DNA of 64,000 bases from Microstegium vimineum. Its lineage: Eukaryota > Streptophyta > Magnoliopsida > Poales > Poaceae. The position numbers and the translations under genes were made by a program. The notes beneath the pieces were generated by a model, which saw nothing but the letters and a program-made list of their open reading frames with translations, did not search any database and was not told the origin of the DNA. Location: NCBI GenBank assembly GCA_022036555.1, contig CM039133.1:8711894-8775893 (forward strand), in the 5' to 3' direction. Shown piece after piece: positions 1 to 11,069 of this stretch (the first letter of the stretch is position 1; each line of letters starts with the position of its first letter).

Positions 1-1139
1 CCTGGCCGCCGCCGCCCCCGCTCCCGGCCACCCGGCCCCAGGCCGATGTCGTGACCACTCCCTCCAACCCCCGTTCCTTGCTCTCTGCAATAGCTCAGGT
101 AATTTCGCTCCGATCTAAGATTGGTGTATGATGAGGAGTGACCCGATCTTTCGAGAGGTAACCGGTAAGTTCGATCTGTGGAGAACTCGAAGTTGACGAT
201 CCGGCTTCAAATCAGACACGATTCGAACCCTGCAACCGTTACACCACTGCTCCGCTGGTTATCAACCAAGCACAACTTGATTGACCTCGTCAATAAGGCT
301 TTTCCTGCAAGCGAATCGAAGAACACAAGCAAGAAGGTATAAACACGCAATCTAAAATTGCAAATATGAATGATGCGAATATCAATAGAGGTTCAAGAAC
401 TTGGTTCCAAAGGACTAATCGACACAGTGGAGAAGATGAAGAACGAGGGCCCTGGATCACTGTAAAAGGACTAATCGACACAGTTACAATGAATGATTCA
501 GTTTCTCGATGGAAAACTAAACTCTAAAACAAAACCCGAGTCTCAACGGTAGCGGCTACGTGGAATATAAGGGAGAGACGACCTAGGGTTGGAGGCGACC
601 AGGGGGCTCACAACTTGGTCTTAAGGCCCGACTCACGATACATGGCCAAGTTGGCCCAAAATAGGTGACGCAGTACCGGAATAGATTCTGGATGATGACT
701 TGTTTTGACGTTTCCCGATGACTCATAAGGAATTTGGACGTCAAACCAACGTCAAACCCTCGCTCATATATGCTTTGCACATTATAGGATACTATACTAG
801 AATTTATCTGATTTGTGCTAAAAATTTATTGCGTTTTGCTGAATCAATGTTGGTATAGCTGCATACGCCGTACCCTTCTATGTCCAAATCTCTTATGGCC
901 CTCAGGTGTTACAATTTGATTGATTGGTGAAGGTTGTTAAACTAGCAGCAGCTATTTTAGGGATCTGCTTGTTTCAAGTTTCAACCATACAACATAATAT
1001 CGATTTTTTTAATTTACTTAGAAGCATGTAATGGAAGGACGGAGCACATATGTGTAATTTATTTTGTCATTTTTAATCAATGGGTATAGCACTAAGCACT
1101 CCTGGTCTCTGATAGCATGGAACAGTACCAACATAGTTC
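1..1139. other. Unassigned repeat-like DNA, no gene called
   Basis: The first 60 bases are very GC-rich; the rest is of mixed composition. Only short unsupported reading frames occur. At about 211-262, read on the minus strand, there is a tRNA-like stretch with a GGTTCGAATC B-box-like core, which could be the head of a tRNA-derived SINE or chance. The right border is the target site of the solo LTR that starts at 1145. Confidence 0.35.
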
Positions 1140-1244
1140 CATGTTGAGAGGTCCCTGTGTGATTTTGGTAACTAAGTGACAAATTAAGTGAACTAATATG
1201 TGTTTAAGTGATATATACACAGGAGATTAGTTCACAAGTGATTG

Positions 1245-2155
1245 TGATGAGGACATCAACACCACACCAACACCATCTCCAGCACCACTTGGTCCTATTA
1301 CTCGTGCTCGTGCCCGTGAACTCAACCATCAAGTAAGTTCATTCTCAAACTCTTGTCCATTATATTTAGACAATGGAGACACGTACACTCTTGTTTTGCT
1401 CAGAAACAATGGAGAGGGTCAGCGGGACACGGGATGGGCGCTAGCTGGATTTGGACTGTAGGACAACACAAACTTGTGATGGATGCCACGACTTCATACA
1501 GACTCCGATTGGGACATTCTCGCATTTTTTTGGAAAACTTATCAAGTATACTTTCCAACGGATCCAGAACCAAGGCTATATCTTATCAGACACATCCAGA
1601 GTAGTCGTTTTTGTACCGAGTCCTTTTCTGTCCACCGGTGCTGTGTCACCTTAATTTGGGCTGATGGCCCATGTATCAAGTTGGGTCCATTAGGGACGCG
1701 TGCTAGGGTTGGGGAACGACCCCAACACCCTTGTGGTCGTCCTCCCAACTCCTTATAAGTCTTTAGAGCCACCACAAATAGTTTAGGTTTTGTTTCGTCG
1801 AGTTAGCCATTGCTACCGCCTTTCAGCGCGCGTGTTGGATCAACCGTTCGTCTGATTGTCATCAGAACCTCACCATATTGTGTCCTCAGATTAAACCCTT
1901 CATATTCATCTTGCAATTGAGTGCTTGTTCATCTTGTTCTTGCTGGTTCTTCGATTGCTTGCAGGACGGGAGCCCTAGTGGCTGGTTGTCACGCCGCAAG
2001 ATCGCGACAACCATCGGAGGTGGTGTATCGGTTGCTAAGGCGCAGCGTCCGTGGATGGTTGTAGTCAAGCCGTGAATGCCATCTCCATTCACCAATCGAG
2101 TTATCCACCATCTCTCATCGAAATATCAGACAGCGAACCCTACGGGTCGTCATCA
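1245..2155 (+). repeat. 5' LTR of the Gypsy element
   Basis: Starts TGATGAGGACATC and ends GGGTCGTCATCA. It matches 7906-8815 almost throughout. TCCTTATAAGTC near 1751-1762 is a plausible TATA-type promoter. The left part is homologous to the coding end of the polyprotein frame, because that frame runs into the 3' LTR. Confidence 0.95.
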
Positions 2156-2156
2156 G

Positions 2157-2170
2157 TTGGTAATCAGAGC
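2157..2170 (+). other. Primer binding site (tRNA-Met type) of the Gypsy element
   Basis: TTGGTAATCAGAGC lies two bases after the 5' LTR. It matches the usual plant initiator-Met primer site TGGTATCAGAGC with one extra A. Confidence 0.75.
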
Positions 2171-2419
2171 AAGGTTTATCGGTGAGAGACTTCCAATTCT
2201 TCACAAAATTTTTTTTTCCTATAGTCTAGAAAAGCCAGAAAAAAATAGTAGATTAGTTTTCCGTAATCCCATAAACCCGTTGAGACTTTTGCTAGTACTA
2301 CTTAGTTAGGGCTTGTTGAGTCGTTGGTTGCATCGTTTGTGTCGAGTTGCTGGTTTTAGTTATAGTCCTTTAGAGTTTCGAGTTCTTGTCACGTTCTAGT
2401 CCGAGTCTAAGTAGATTTC

Positions 2420-2610
2420 GTTGCTGTCAAGTTTGAGTCCGAGTACTACCCTGGTATTCGCGGCTGTCCAGTTCGAGTTTGAGTTGTGTTCTGGAATCGA
2501 GTCCGAGTACTACCCTGGTATTCGCTGCTCTCAAGTTCGAGTCCGAGTTGATTTCGGGAATCAAGTCCGAGTACCACCCTGGTATTCGCTGCTATAAATT
2601 GCCTTCGTCC
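2420..2610 (+). repeat. Three 64-bp tandem repeats in the Gypsy leader
   Basis: The motif GAGTCCGAGTACTACCCTGG starts at 2435 and 2499, and again in variant form at 2563, giving a period of 64 bp. The units lie in the untranslated leader upstream of gag. Confidence 0.8.
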
Positions 2611-2768
2611 GAGTTGTTTTCCATAATTAAGTTCGCGCACTACAAGTCGGGACTACAAGTTTCATACCATATTACAGCAAAACTTAGTTTAGAGAGAGAG
2701 AGAGTGTGTGTGGTGAATTGCTCTTTTGACATCTCTTTGTTCATATAATCAGTTTTTGAGGATCCCTG

Positions 2769-2848
2769 AAAAAAAAGAGAAAAAAGCAAAAAAAAAAGTA
2801 AGAAAAAAAGCAAAAAAAAGAACAAAAAAAAACAAAAAAAAGGGAGAT
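2769..2848 (+). repeat. A-rich low-complexity tract
   Basis: About 80 bases are almost entirely A with scattered G and C, inside the Gypsy leader. It gives spurious Lys-rich or Phe-rich frames on the two strands. Confidence 0.9.
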
Positions 2849-3260
2849 GATCTTTGTGTTTCTCTCCTTTGGATAGGTGGTGTTTGTGACTCTCTTTGTG
2901 TCTAGGCTCGCGTCTCTAGTACGGTCTAGGCTAGGACCAGCACAGTACCACCTTTGAACGATTATTCAGCTCGCTTTTTAAACTAACGTGGTGCTAGTAT
3001 TTATCCTTGAGCATAACATTTGCCACCTATAGCTCCACATACTCGACTACAACTTGACAGGTGTTGTTGTTGCGGTACCGATACATTCACTTCCAAGGTT
3101 GCAGGCTTGCTGGTTGTTGACCCCTCCTGCTGAGCAAGGTAAGAACTGGTAAGAGCTTGAGAAACAGGTTGAGAGCGAGTGCCTTGCTGTAGCTACATCC
3201 TAATAGTTGTAGGGATTTTATTTCTTCACCTGTTTTCTTGTTGTTCTTGTCTTCTAAACC

Positions 3261-3935
3261 ATGTCAGGAACAGAGGATAATAACAACATGCTGCAATCTC
3301 CACGCACCAAGGGCATCATTCAACATTTTACAAGGCAAGTGCAGCTGCATACCGAAGGACTCAATGGAGATTTACAGGTGACCAATGACAAGATTGGGCA
3401 ACTAGAGGCCGCCCAACTTGCCACCACCACCAAGCTTACAGGAGTCGAAGCATCGGTTGCTCGTATGGACAAAAGCCTTGCCGCTCTTCTCAGTCGTTTT
3501 GATGACTTCCACACAAAAGGCAAGAGTCAACATAATGACGACCACAAGGATGAGGAGCGAGTCGAAGATAATGACGAGGATGCTTACTCTGGTGATATGG
3601 ACCTTGATAACAATGACCTTCGTGATCGACATCGCCTACGCTTTAATCAGAGAGGTATGGGTCACCGTCGATGTGAGGTACATAATAACAATGATGCTTT
3701 TAGTAAGATTAAATTTAAAATACCTCCTTTTGATGGTAAGTATGATCCTGATACATACATTTCATGGGAAATTGCTGTTGACCAAAAGTTTGCATGCCAC
3801 GAATTTCCTGAGAATACACGTGTTAGGGCTGCTACTAGTGAGTTTACTGACTTTGCTACTGTATGGTGGATAGAGTATAGTAAGAAAAATCCTAATAACA
3901 TACCACATACTTGGGATGCTTTAAAAAAATCATGA
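3261..3935 (+). pseudogene. Gypsy gag, N-terminal part
   Basis: The ATG at 3261 opens a 224-residue frame. Residues ~20-85 look like a heptad-rich coiled coil, followed by an acidic stretch and then the retrotransposon gag core with the wording FKIPPFDGKYDPDTYI and ATVWWIEY. Gag proteins form the intracellular particle that packages element RNA. The frame stops at 3933-3935, just after a run of seven A at 3922-3930, and gag homology continues without a gap in another frame. The simplest reading is loss of one A from an eight-A run, an inactivating mutation rather than programmed frameshifting, because the shift falls in the middle of the gag domain. Confidence 0.85.
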
Positions 3936-6900
3936 GGGCTAGATTTGTTCCTTCTTACTATGCACGGGATTTGCTACATAAACTGCAACAACTAAGACAA
4001 GGTGCTAAAAGTGTAGAAGAGTATTATCAAGAATTACAAATGGGTATGTTACGTTGTAATTTAGAGGAGGATGAGAAACCTGCTATGGCAAGACTTTTGG
4101 GTGGGTTAAATCGTGAAATTCAGGACATCCTTTCATATAAAGAGTACACTAATGTAACCCGTTTGTTTCATCTTGCTTGTAAAGCTGAAAGGGAAGTGCA
4201 GGAGCGACGTGCTAGTGTTCGGAATAACTTTTCTGCAGGCAAGACAAATTCATGGCAGCCCCGCACACGTGCTACTATGCCATCCTCAAGTGACAAGCCT
4301 AGTGCTACTCCCACAAATTCAGTAGCCAAGACAACCCAGAAGCCTAGTGCAAGTGTTTCGTCCGTAGCATCGACAGGTAGAACGAGAGACATTCAGTGTC
4401 ACCGGTGCCAGGGATATGAACATGTGATGCGTGAGTGTTCCAGCAAGCGCGTTATGGTCGTCAAAGATAATGGTGAGTATTCGTCCGCTAGTGATTTTGA
4501 TGAAGATACACTTGCATTGCTTGTCGCTGACCAGGAAGGTAGTGAAGAATGTATAGAAGAACATATTAATACAGGTGAAGCCGACCACTATGAGAGCCTC
4601 ATTATACAGCGTGTGCTTAGTGCACAAATGGAGAAGGCAGAGCAAAATCAGCGACACACGTTGTTCCAAACAAAGTGTGTCATCAAGGAGCGTTCATGTC
4701 GCATGATCATCGATGGAGGTAGCTGCAACAACTTGGCAAGCGGTGACATGGTGGAGAAGCTTGCGCTTACCACCAAACCACACCCACATCCATATTACAT
4801 TCAATGGTTAAATAACAGCGGTAAGGCAAAGGTAACTAGACTTGTGCGAATCAATTTTTCCATTGGATCCTATAAAGATGTGGTTGAATGTGATGTTGTG
4901 CCTATGCAAGTTTGTAATGTGCTGCTAGGTCGACCTTGGCAATTTGATAGAGATTCTATGCATTATGGTAGAAAAAATCAATATTCTTTTCTATACCATG
5001 ATAGAAAAATTGTGTTGCATCCTATGTCCCCTGAAGCTATTATGCAAGATGATGTAGCTAAAGCCTCAAAAGCTAAAAGTGAGAGCAATAAAAATGACCA
5101 ATCTGTTGCTGATATGAAAGAGGAGATAAAATTGAAAGGAAATTGTTTGCTTGCTACTAAATCTGATATTAATGAGTTGAATGCTTCCACTACTGTTGCT
5201 TATGCTATAGTATGCAAAGAGGTATTGATTTCCCTTCATGACATGCAGCGTTCTTTGCCTCCTGCTGTCGCTAACATTTTGCAGGAGTATTCGGATGTGT
5301 TCCCAAGTGAAATACCATCGGGCCTGCCACCACTTCGAGGCATTGAGCACCAAATTGACCTAATTCCTGGTGCCTCATTGCCCAACCGTGCACCATATAG
5401 GACCAATCCAGAAGAAACAAAGGAGATTCAGCGTCAAGTGCAAAAACTCCTTGGCAAAGGTTACATACGTGAGTCTCTAAGTCCTTGTGTTGTTCCGGTT
5501 ATTTTAGTGTCTAAGAAAGATGGATCGTGGCGTATGTGTGTGGATTGTCGGGCTATTAATAATATTACTATTCGATATCGTCATCCAATTCCACGATTAG
5601 ATGACATGCTAGATGAGTTGAGTGGTGCTGTTGTGTTTTCCAAAGTGGATTTGCGTAGCGGGTATCATCAGATTCGCATGAAATTGGGAGATGAATGGAA
5701 AACTGCTTTCAAAACTAAGTTCGGTTTGTATGAGTGGTTAGTCATGCCTTTTGGGTTAACTAATGCACCTAGTACCTTCATGAGATTGATGAATGAGGTT
5801 TTGCGTGCTTTCATTGGAAGATTTGTTGTTGTTTATTTTGATGATATATTAATTTACAGCAAATCTATGGAATAACATATTGATCATTTATGTGTTGTTT
5901 TTAAAGCTCTACGGGAGGCACGTTTATTTGGTAACCTTGATAAGTGCACCTTTTGCACAAATCGTATTTCTTTTCTTGGCTATGTTGTTACTCCACAGGG
6001 AATTGAGGTTGATAAAGCCAAGGTGGACGCTATACAGGGTTGGCCAGTACCAAAGACTATCACCCAAGTGCGGAGTTTTTTAGGACTTGCTGGGTTCTAT
6101 CGTCGTTTTGTGCAGGATTTCAGCACCATTGTTGCACCATTGAATGAGCTTACGAAGAAGGGAGTCGTGTTTTCTTGGGGAACCCCACAAGAGAATGCCT
6201 TCAACATGTTGAAAGATAAGTTGACAAATGCACCTCTTCTCTAACTTCCTGATTTTAATAAGACTTTTGAACTTGAATGTGATGCTAGTGGAATTGGATT
6301 GGGTGGTGTTTTGTTACAAGAAGGTAAACCCATTGCATATTTTAGTGAGAAACTAAGTGGGCCTCTTCTGAATTATTCTACTTATGATAAGGAATTGCAT
6401 GCTCTCGTGCGAACATTAGAAACATGGCAGCATTATTTGTGGCCCAAAGAATTTGTTATTCATTCTGATCATGAATCGTTAAAGCATATTCGTAGTCAAG
6501 TAAAACTGAACCGTAGACATGCCAAGTGGGTTGAATTTATTGAATCTTTTCCTTATATCATTAAGCACAAGAAAGGGAAAGAGAATATCATTGTTGATGC
6601 TTTGTCTAGGAGATATACTTTATTAACACAACTTGACTATAAGATCTTTGGTTTGGAAACAATTAAACAACAATATATACATGATAATGATTTTAAAGAC
6701 GTGTTGCTGCAATGTAAGGATGGAAAAGCATGGAATAAATTTGTTCTAAATGATGGCTTTGTGTTTAGAGCTAACAAGCTATGCATTCCAGCTAGCTCCA
6801 TTCGTTTGTTGTTGCTTCAGGAAGCACATGGAGATGGCTTGATGGGACATTTTGGAGCAAAGAAGACGGAGGACATACTTGCTGGTCATTTCTTTTGGCC

Positions 6901-8140
6901 AAAGATGAGGAGAGACGTGGAGCGATTTGTTGCTCGCTGCACAACTTGTCAGAAGGCAAAGTCACGATTACATCCCCACGGTTTGTATATGCCTCTACCT
7001 GTTCCTAACGCACCTTGGGAAGATATTTCTATGGATTTTGTTTTGGGATTGCCAAGGACTAGGACGGGCCGTGATAGTGTTTTTGTGGTTGTGGATAGAT
7101 TTTCTAAGATGGCACACTTTATACCTTGTCATAAAACTGATGATGCTACACATATTGCTGATTTGTTCTTTCGCGAAGTTGTTCGTTTGCATGGTGTGCC
7201 AAATACAATTGTTTCCGATCGAGATGCTAAATTTCTTAGCCATTTTTGGAGAACTTTATGGGGTAAATTGGGGACTATGCTTTTATTTTCTACCACATGT
7301 CATCCCCAAACTGATGGTCAAACTGAAGTTGTGAATAGAACTTTGTCTATTATGTTAAGAGCTGTTTTAAAGAAGAATATTAAGATGTGGGAAGATTGTT
7401 TGCCTCATATTGAGTTTGCTTATAATCGTTCATTGCATTCTACTACCAAGATGTGCCCATTTGAGGTTGTTTATGGCTTGTTACCACGTGCTCCTATTGA
7501 TTTAATGCCTCTACCAACTTCTGAACAATTGAATTTTGATGCTAAGTAACGTGCTGAGTTGATGTTAAAATTGCATGAAACAACTAAAGAAAACATAGAG
7601 CGCATGAATGCTAAGTATAAGCTTGCTGGTGATAAAGGTAGAAAGCAATTGATTTTTGAACCTGGTGATTTGGTTTGGTTGCATTTGAGAAAGGATAGGT
7701 TTCCTAAATTGAGAAAATCTAAATTGCTGCCTAGAGCTGATGGACCATTTAAAGTGCTAAAACGTATTAATGAGAATGCATATAAGCTTGATCTTCCTGT
7801 AGCTTTTGGGATTAGTCCCACATTTAACATTGCAGATTTGAAGCCATATTTGGGAGAGGAAGATGAGCTTGAGTCGAGGACGACTCAAATGCAAGAAGGG
7901 GAGGATGATGAGGACATCAACACCACACCAACACCATCTCCAACACCACTTGGTCCTATTACTCGTGCTCATGCCCGTGAACTCAACCATAAAGTAAGTT
8001 CATTCTCAAACTCTTGTCCATTATATTTAGACAATGGAGACACGTGCACTCTTGTTTTTCTCAGGAACAATGGAGAGGATCAGCGGCACACGGGATGGGC
8101 GCTAGCTGGATTTGGACTGCAGGACAGCACAAACTTGTGA
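3911..8140 (+). pseudogene. Gypsy gag C-terminus plus pol polyprotein, three in-frame stops
   Basis: One frame carries, in order: the rest of gag; a CCHC zinc knuckle (CHRCQGYEHVMREC, about 4397-4438); an aspartic protease with the DGGS form of the active site (Asp codon 4712-4714); reverse transcriptase ending in YFDD at 5834-5845; RNase H (from about 6280); an HHCC integrase zinc domain and DDE core (~6830-7420); and an integrase C-terminal region ending near 7860. It is interrupted by stops at 5873-5875, 6242-6244 and 7547-7549. In each case the same frame continues directly with family-typical residues, so these are single-base changes: two CAA to TAA and one GAA to TAA by homology. The frame then crosses into the 3' LTR at 7906 and ends at 8138-8140. 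The element cannot make a full polyprotein. Confidence 0.9.
7893..7905 (+). other. Polypurine tract of the Gypsy element
   Basis: AAGAAGGGGAGGA directly abuts the TG of the 3' LTR, the position where plus-strand DNA synthesis is primed. It lies inside the open pol frame. Confidence 0.85.
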
Positions 8141-8815
8141 TGGATGCCACGACTTCATACAGACTCCGATTGGGACATTCTCGCACTTTTTGGAAAACTT
8201 ATCAAGTCTACTTTCCAACGGATCCAGAACCAAGGCTATATCTTATCGGACACATCCAGAGTAGTCGTTTTTGTACCGAGTCCTTTTCTGTCCACCGGTG
8301 CTGCGTCACCTTAATTTGGGCTGATGGCCCATGTATCAAGTTGGGTCCATTAGGGACGCGTCCTAGGGTTGGGGAACGACCCCAACACCCTTGTGGTCGT
8401 CCTCCCAACTCCTTATAAGTCTTTAGAGCCGCTACAAACAGTTTAGGTTTTGTTTCATCGAGTTAGCCATTGCTACCGCCTTTCAGCGCGCGTGTTGGAT
8501 CAACCGTTCGTCTGATTGTCATCAGAACCTCACCATATTGTGTCCTCAGATTAAACCCTTCATATTCATCTTGCAATTGAGTGCTTGTTCATCTTGTTCT
8601 TGCTGGTTCTTCGATTGCTTGCAGGACGGGAGCCCTAGTGGCTGGTTGTCACGCCGCAAGATCGTGACAACCATCGGAGGTGGTGTATCGGTTGCTAAGG
8701 CGCAGCATCCGTGGACGGTTGTAGTCAAGCCATGAATGTCATCTCCATTCACCAATCGAGTTACCCACCATCTCTCATCGAAAGATCAGACAGCGAACCC
8801 TACGGGTCGTCATCA
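7906..8815 (+). repeat. 3' LTR of the Gypsy element
   Basis: Near-copy of 1245-2155, ending TCGTCATCA before the GATTG target repeat. Its first ~235 bases are also translated as the end of the pol frame. Confidence 0.95.
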
Positions 8816-9399
8816 GATTGTGTGATGAAGGAGCTTATTGCACATGAGACATGACATGGAGTCATGTGATCAAGGTGGAGAAGATCAAGATGAGGCTTGG
8901 CTTGATGGACCGGTTGCAAGTGTGAAGGGTAAGCGGGTGATGCTTGGCGCCGATGGACCAAGGCAACGGTGAAGAGGAAGTGAGGTCAAGGTCGATGAAC
9001 CAACACAGTCATGTGATGATATGGAGTGGATCATATCATTTGACAAGTTGTTGGTGTATGTGTTGCATCAACATTGGAGAAGGAGATGAAATGGAATGCG
9101 CAAGGAAAAGGTATAACCATAGGGCATTTCATTTCACCGGTCATAGGTGTGTAGAGAAGATTATGACCGGGTTTAGGATAGATAGCCGTACTATCAAGAT
9201 GAGCAAACTTGTTTGCATATCGGTTATCTAGTGCCACTGTGAGCGATCTCACTTTGCGATGCATTAGGATCAAGTGGCGTGGTGAGAAGCAAGTGAAAAT
9301 GCTTTGAAAATATTTGTGAAAATGCTAACACACTTGCACAAGATGAAGAACACATTTGTGTTAGCACATGGAAGCTTGGAGAAGAAGTGGCTCGGTTTG

Positions 9400-9925
9400 C
9401 CACTCAGAGAGGCTCCGGACGCAAGGTCCGGACACAGGGCAGAGGCCGACCGGACCAATGGACTTGCGTCCGGTGGCAAACCCTAGGTCTGGCCGAGTCT
9501 GGTGACTCCGGACGCAGGGGGTTCGGGCGGTCCGGACCATTGGCTATGCGTCCGGACGCCACCCCCTCTGACTGCGCTGTGTTGACAAAGGTGATCCGGA
9601 TGCTGTTCGTCGTCCGGACGGTGAACTCCGGACGCAGCGTCCGGAGGTTGGAGCTCTCTCTAACCGCTCGGAGTGAAGGTCCAGACGCTGTATGCGGTCC
9701 GGATGCAAGGATCCGGACGCAGAGTTCGGAGCTCGGAGCTCTCTGTAAACGGCTCTATGATCGAGTCCGGACGCAGTTTGTTGGTCCGGTGCGGCACTGT
9801 TGCAAGCGTCCGGAGGACGCGTGGCAGCAATCGGTGAGCGCGCCAACGGGAAGATTCAAACGGGAAGGAGTCCGGACGCAAGCTGCTGGTCCGGACCCGC
9901 ACTGTTCAGTGCGTCCGGACCCTCT
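9400..9925 (+). promoter_or_regulatory. CCGGAC-rich block upstream of the solo-LTR TATA box
   Basis: TCCGGAC or GTCCGGAC is repeated more than a dozen times in ~525 bp, often as the full palindrome GTCCGGAC. The block ends ~50 bp before a TATA-like CTATTTATAG at 9973-9982. Position and repetition suggest LTR enhancer repeats. This is inference from layout; the same arrangement is seen in the Copia LTRs at 30 and 43 kb. Confidence 0.5.
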
Positions 9926-9972
9926 GCAGGAAGCCCAGTGAAGGGGCAAAACGGCTAGTTTCGATGGTGTGG

Positions 9973-9982
9973 CTATTTATAG
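9973..9982 (+). promoter_or_regulatory. TATA-like box of the solo LTR
   Basis: CTATTTATAG, in the LTR sense orientation. The SIRE-like LTRs at 30 kb and 43 kb carry the same word in their own sense orientation. Confidence 0.5.
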
Positions 9983-11069
9983 CCCTTGGCCGGCCCTTGG
10001 GGCTGGCAGAGCACCTTGGGCATTTGTTGCCTTGGTTGTGCTTGGTTTGGGAGCCCTCTAACTCACTCATACTTCGATAGTGTTCATCCGATTGAGTGAG
10101 AGAGGGATTTCTAGTGCGTTGCTTTGAGAAATTGCATCGTGTGGCACTAGGTGATCGTGTTGCAAGCCAGAGTGCTTGTTACTCTTGGAGGTTGCCACCT
10201 CCTAGACGACTTGGTGGCTTGAGGCTCCGTCGAAGCGTACAAGAAGATTGTGCGGCGCTCCAGAGAAGTGCTTGTGAGGGGTATTGTGCTCGCCCCGCGG
10301 GAGATTGCGAAGAGCAACTCTAGTTGAGCGTGTCATTGAGCTACCCTCACTTGTGGGTAGATTCTTGCGGCGCCCGAATTAGTGGGCTAGGCTTGTGAAC
10401 GCCTATTAGCCGCCGAATCACCAAGTGTGTGGTTGACACAACGGGGACTAGCTTGGTGGCGACCAAGTGAACCTCGGGAGAAAAATCACCGTGTCAACCT
10501 TATACATCTTCTCGGTGGTTTGCATTCTCCAAATCACTAGCTTGTATTTACTTATTCATACTTGTGCTAGTGTTTAGTTGTTGCTCTTGTAACTAGTTTA
10601 GCTTGTGTAGCTAGCTTAGTAATCTTCTAGCTTGTGTAGCTTAGAAGTAGCTTTTGAGTGGCTAATTGGCTTGTGTAGCCTTGTTAGTCACATTGCTTAG
10701 TTTGTGTAGCTAAGTAAGTTGAGCTCTCTAGTTGACTTGTGTTGTCTTGCTAGAGAGCATTGCTAGTGAGTTTAGGTGCTTTGTGCTTTGCTTACTAGTA
10801 TATGTAGGAGCTCCCCGGTTTGTTTAGAGTGCTAGTTGCTTAGGTTTGTGTGACCTTGCAACCTAGACTTGTTTAGGTGAGCCTTCTAGCTTGAAACCTT
10901 AGTTAGCATAATAGACATATTTGCTAGGTGCTAGAGTTATAGATAGAGGGGTGTAGTCTTGGATAGATCGATAGTTTTAATTCCGCATTTGATTCGGTTA
11001 GGCGGAACGCTTAAGTTTTAGAAAAGACTGTTCACCCCCTCTAGTCCGCCATCTCGACCCTACACATGT

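Larger units (their letters stand above)
1245..8815 (+). mobile_element. Complete but degenerate Ty3/Gypsy LTR retrotransposon
   Basis: Structure is complete: 5' LTR 1245-2155, primer site, untranslated leader, gag, protease, reverse transcriptase, RNase H, integrase, polypurine tract 7893-7905 and 3' LTR 7906-8815, with 5-bp target duplication GATTG at 1240-1244 and 8816-8820. Domain order PR-RT-RH-IN identifies Ty3/Gypsy. I saw no chromodomain after the integrase. By hand I count roughly 27 differences between the ~910-bp LTRs (about 3 percent), mostly transitions, so the insertion is fairly young but not current. A one-base loss in gag and three in-frame stops in pol make it non-autonomous. 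Confidence 0.95.
1140..11069 (+). mobile_element. Solo LTR (SIRE/Maximus-like) split by a nested Gypsy element
   Basis: The LTR begins TGAGAGGTCCCTG at 1145 and ends CGACCCTACA at 11064. It is flanked by the direct repeat CATGT at 1140-1144 and 11065-11069. Removing the Gypsy element at 1245-8815 and one copy of its GATTG target repeat leaves about 2.34 kb of LTR (1145-1244 plus 8821-11064). No PBS, PPT, gag or pol belonging to this LTR is present, so it is a solo LTR formed by LTR-LTR recombination. The terminal wording (GTGTGATTTTGG near the start, CACCCCCTCTAG near the end) resembles SIRE-type Copia LTRs; that family assignment is inference. Confidence 0.85.

Noticed and set aside
211..262. 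tRNA gene candidate near the left edge (minus strand)
   Set aside because: It has a B-box-like core, but I cannot fold a full cloverleaf with an acceptor stem. At most it is a SINE head.
8014..8418. 134-codon plus-strand frame and partner frames at 1353-2095 and 8208-8755
   Set aside because: They lie inside the two Gypsy LTRs, occur in both copies and are shadows of the LTR sequence rather than separate genes.
9387..9949. Several Arg/Pro-rich frames of up to 184 codons on both strands
   Set aside because: They are produced by the repeated TCCGGAC motif in the solo LTR and have no domain.
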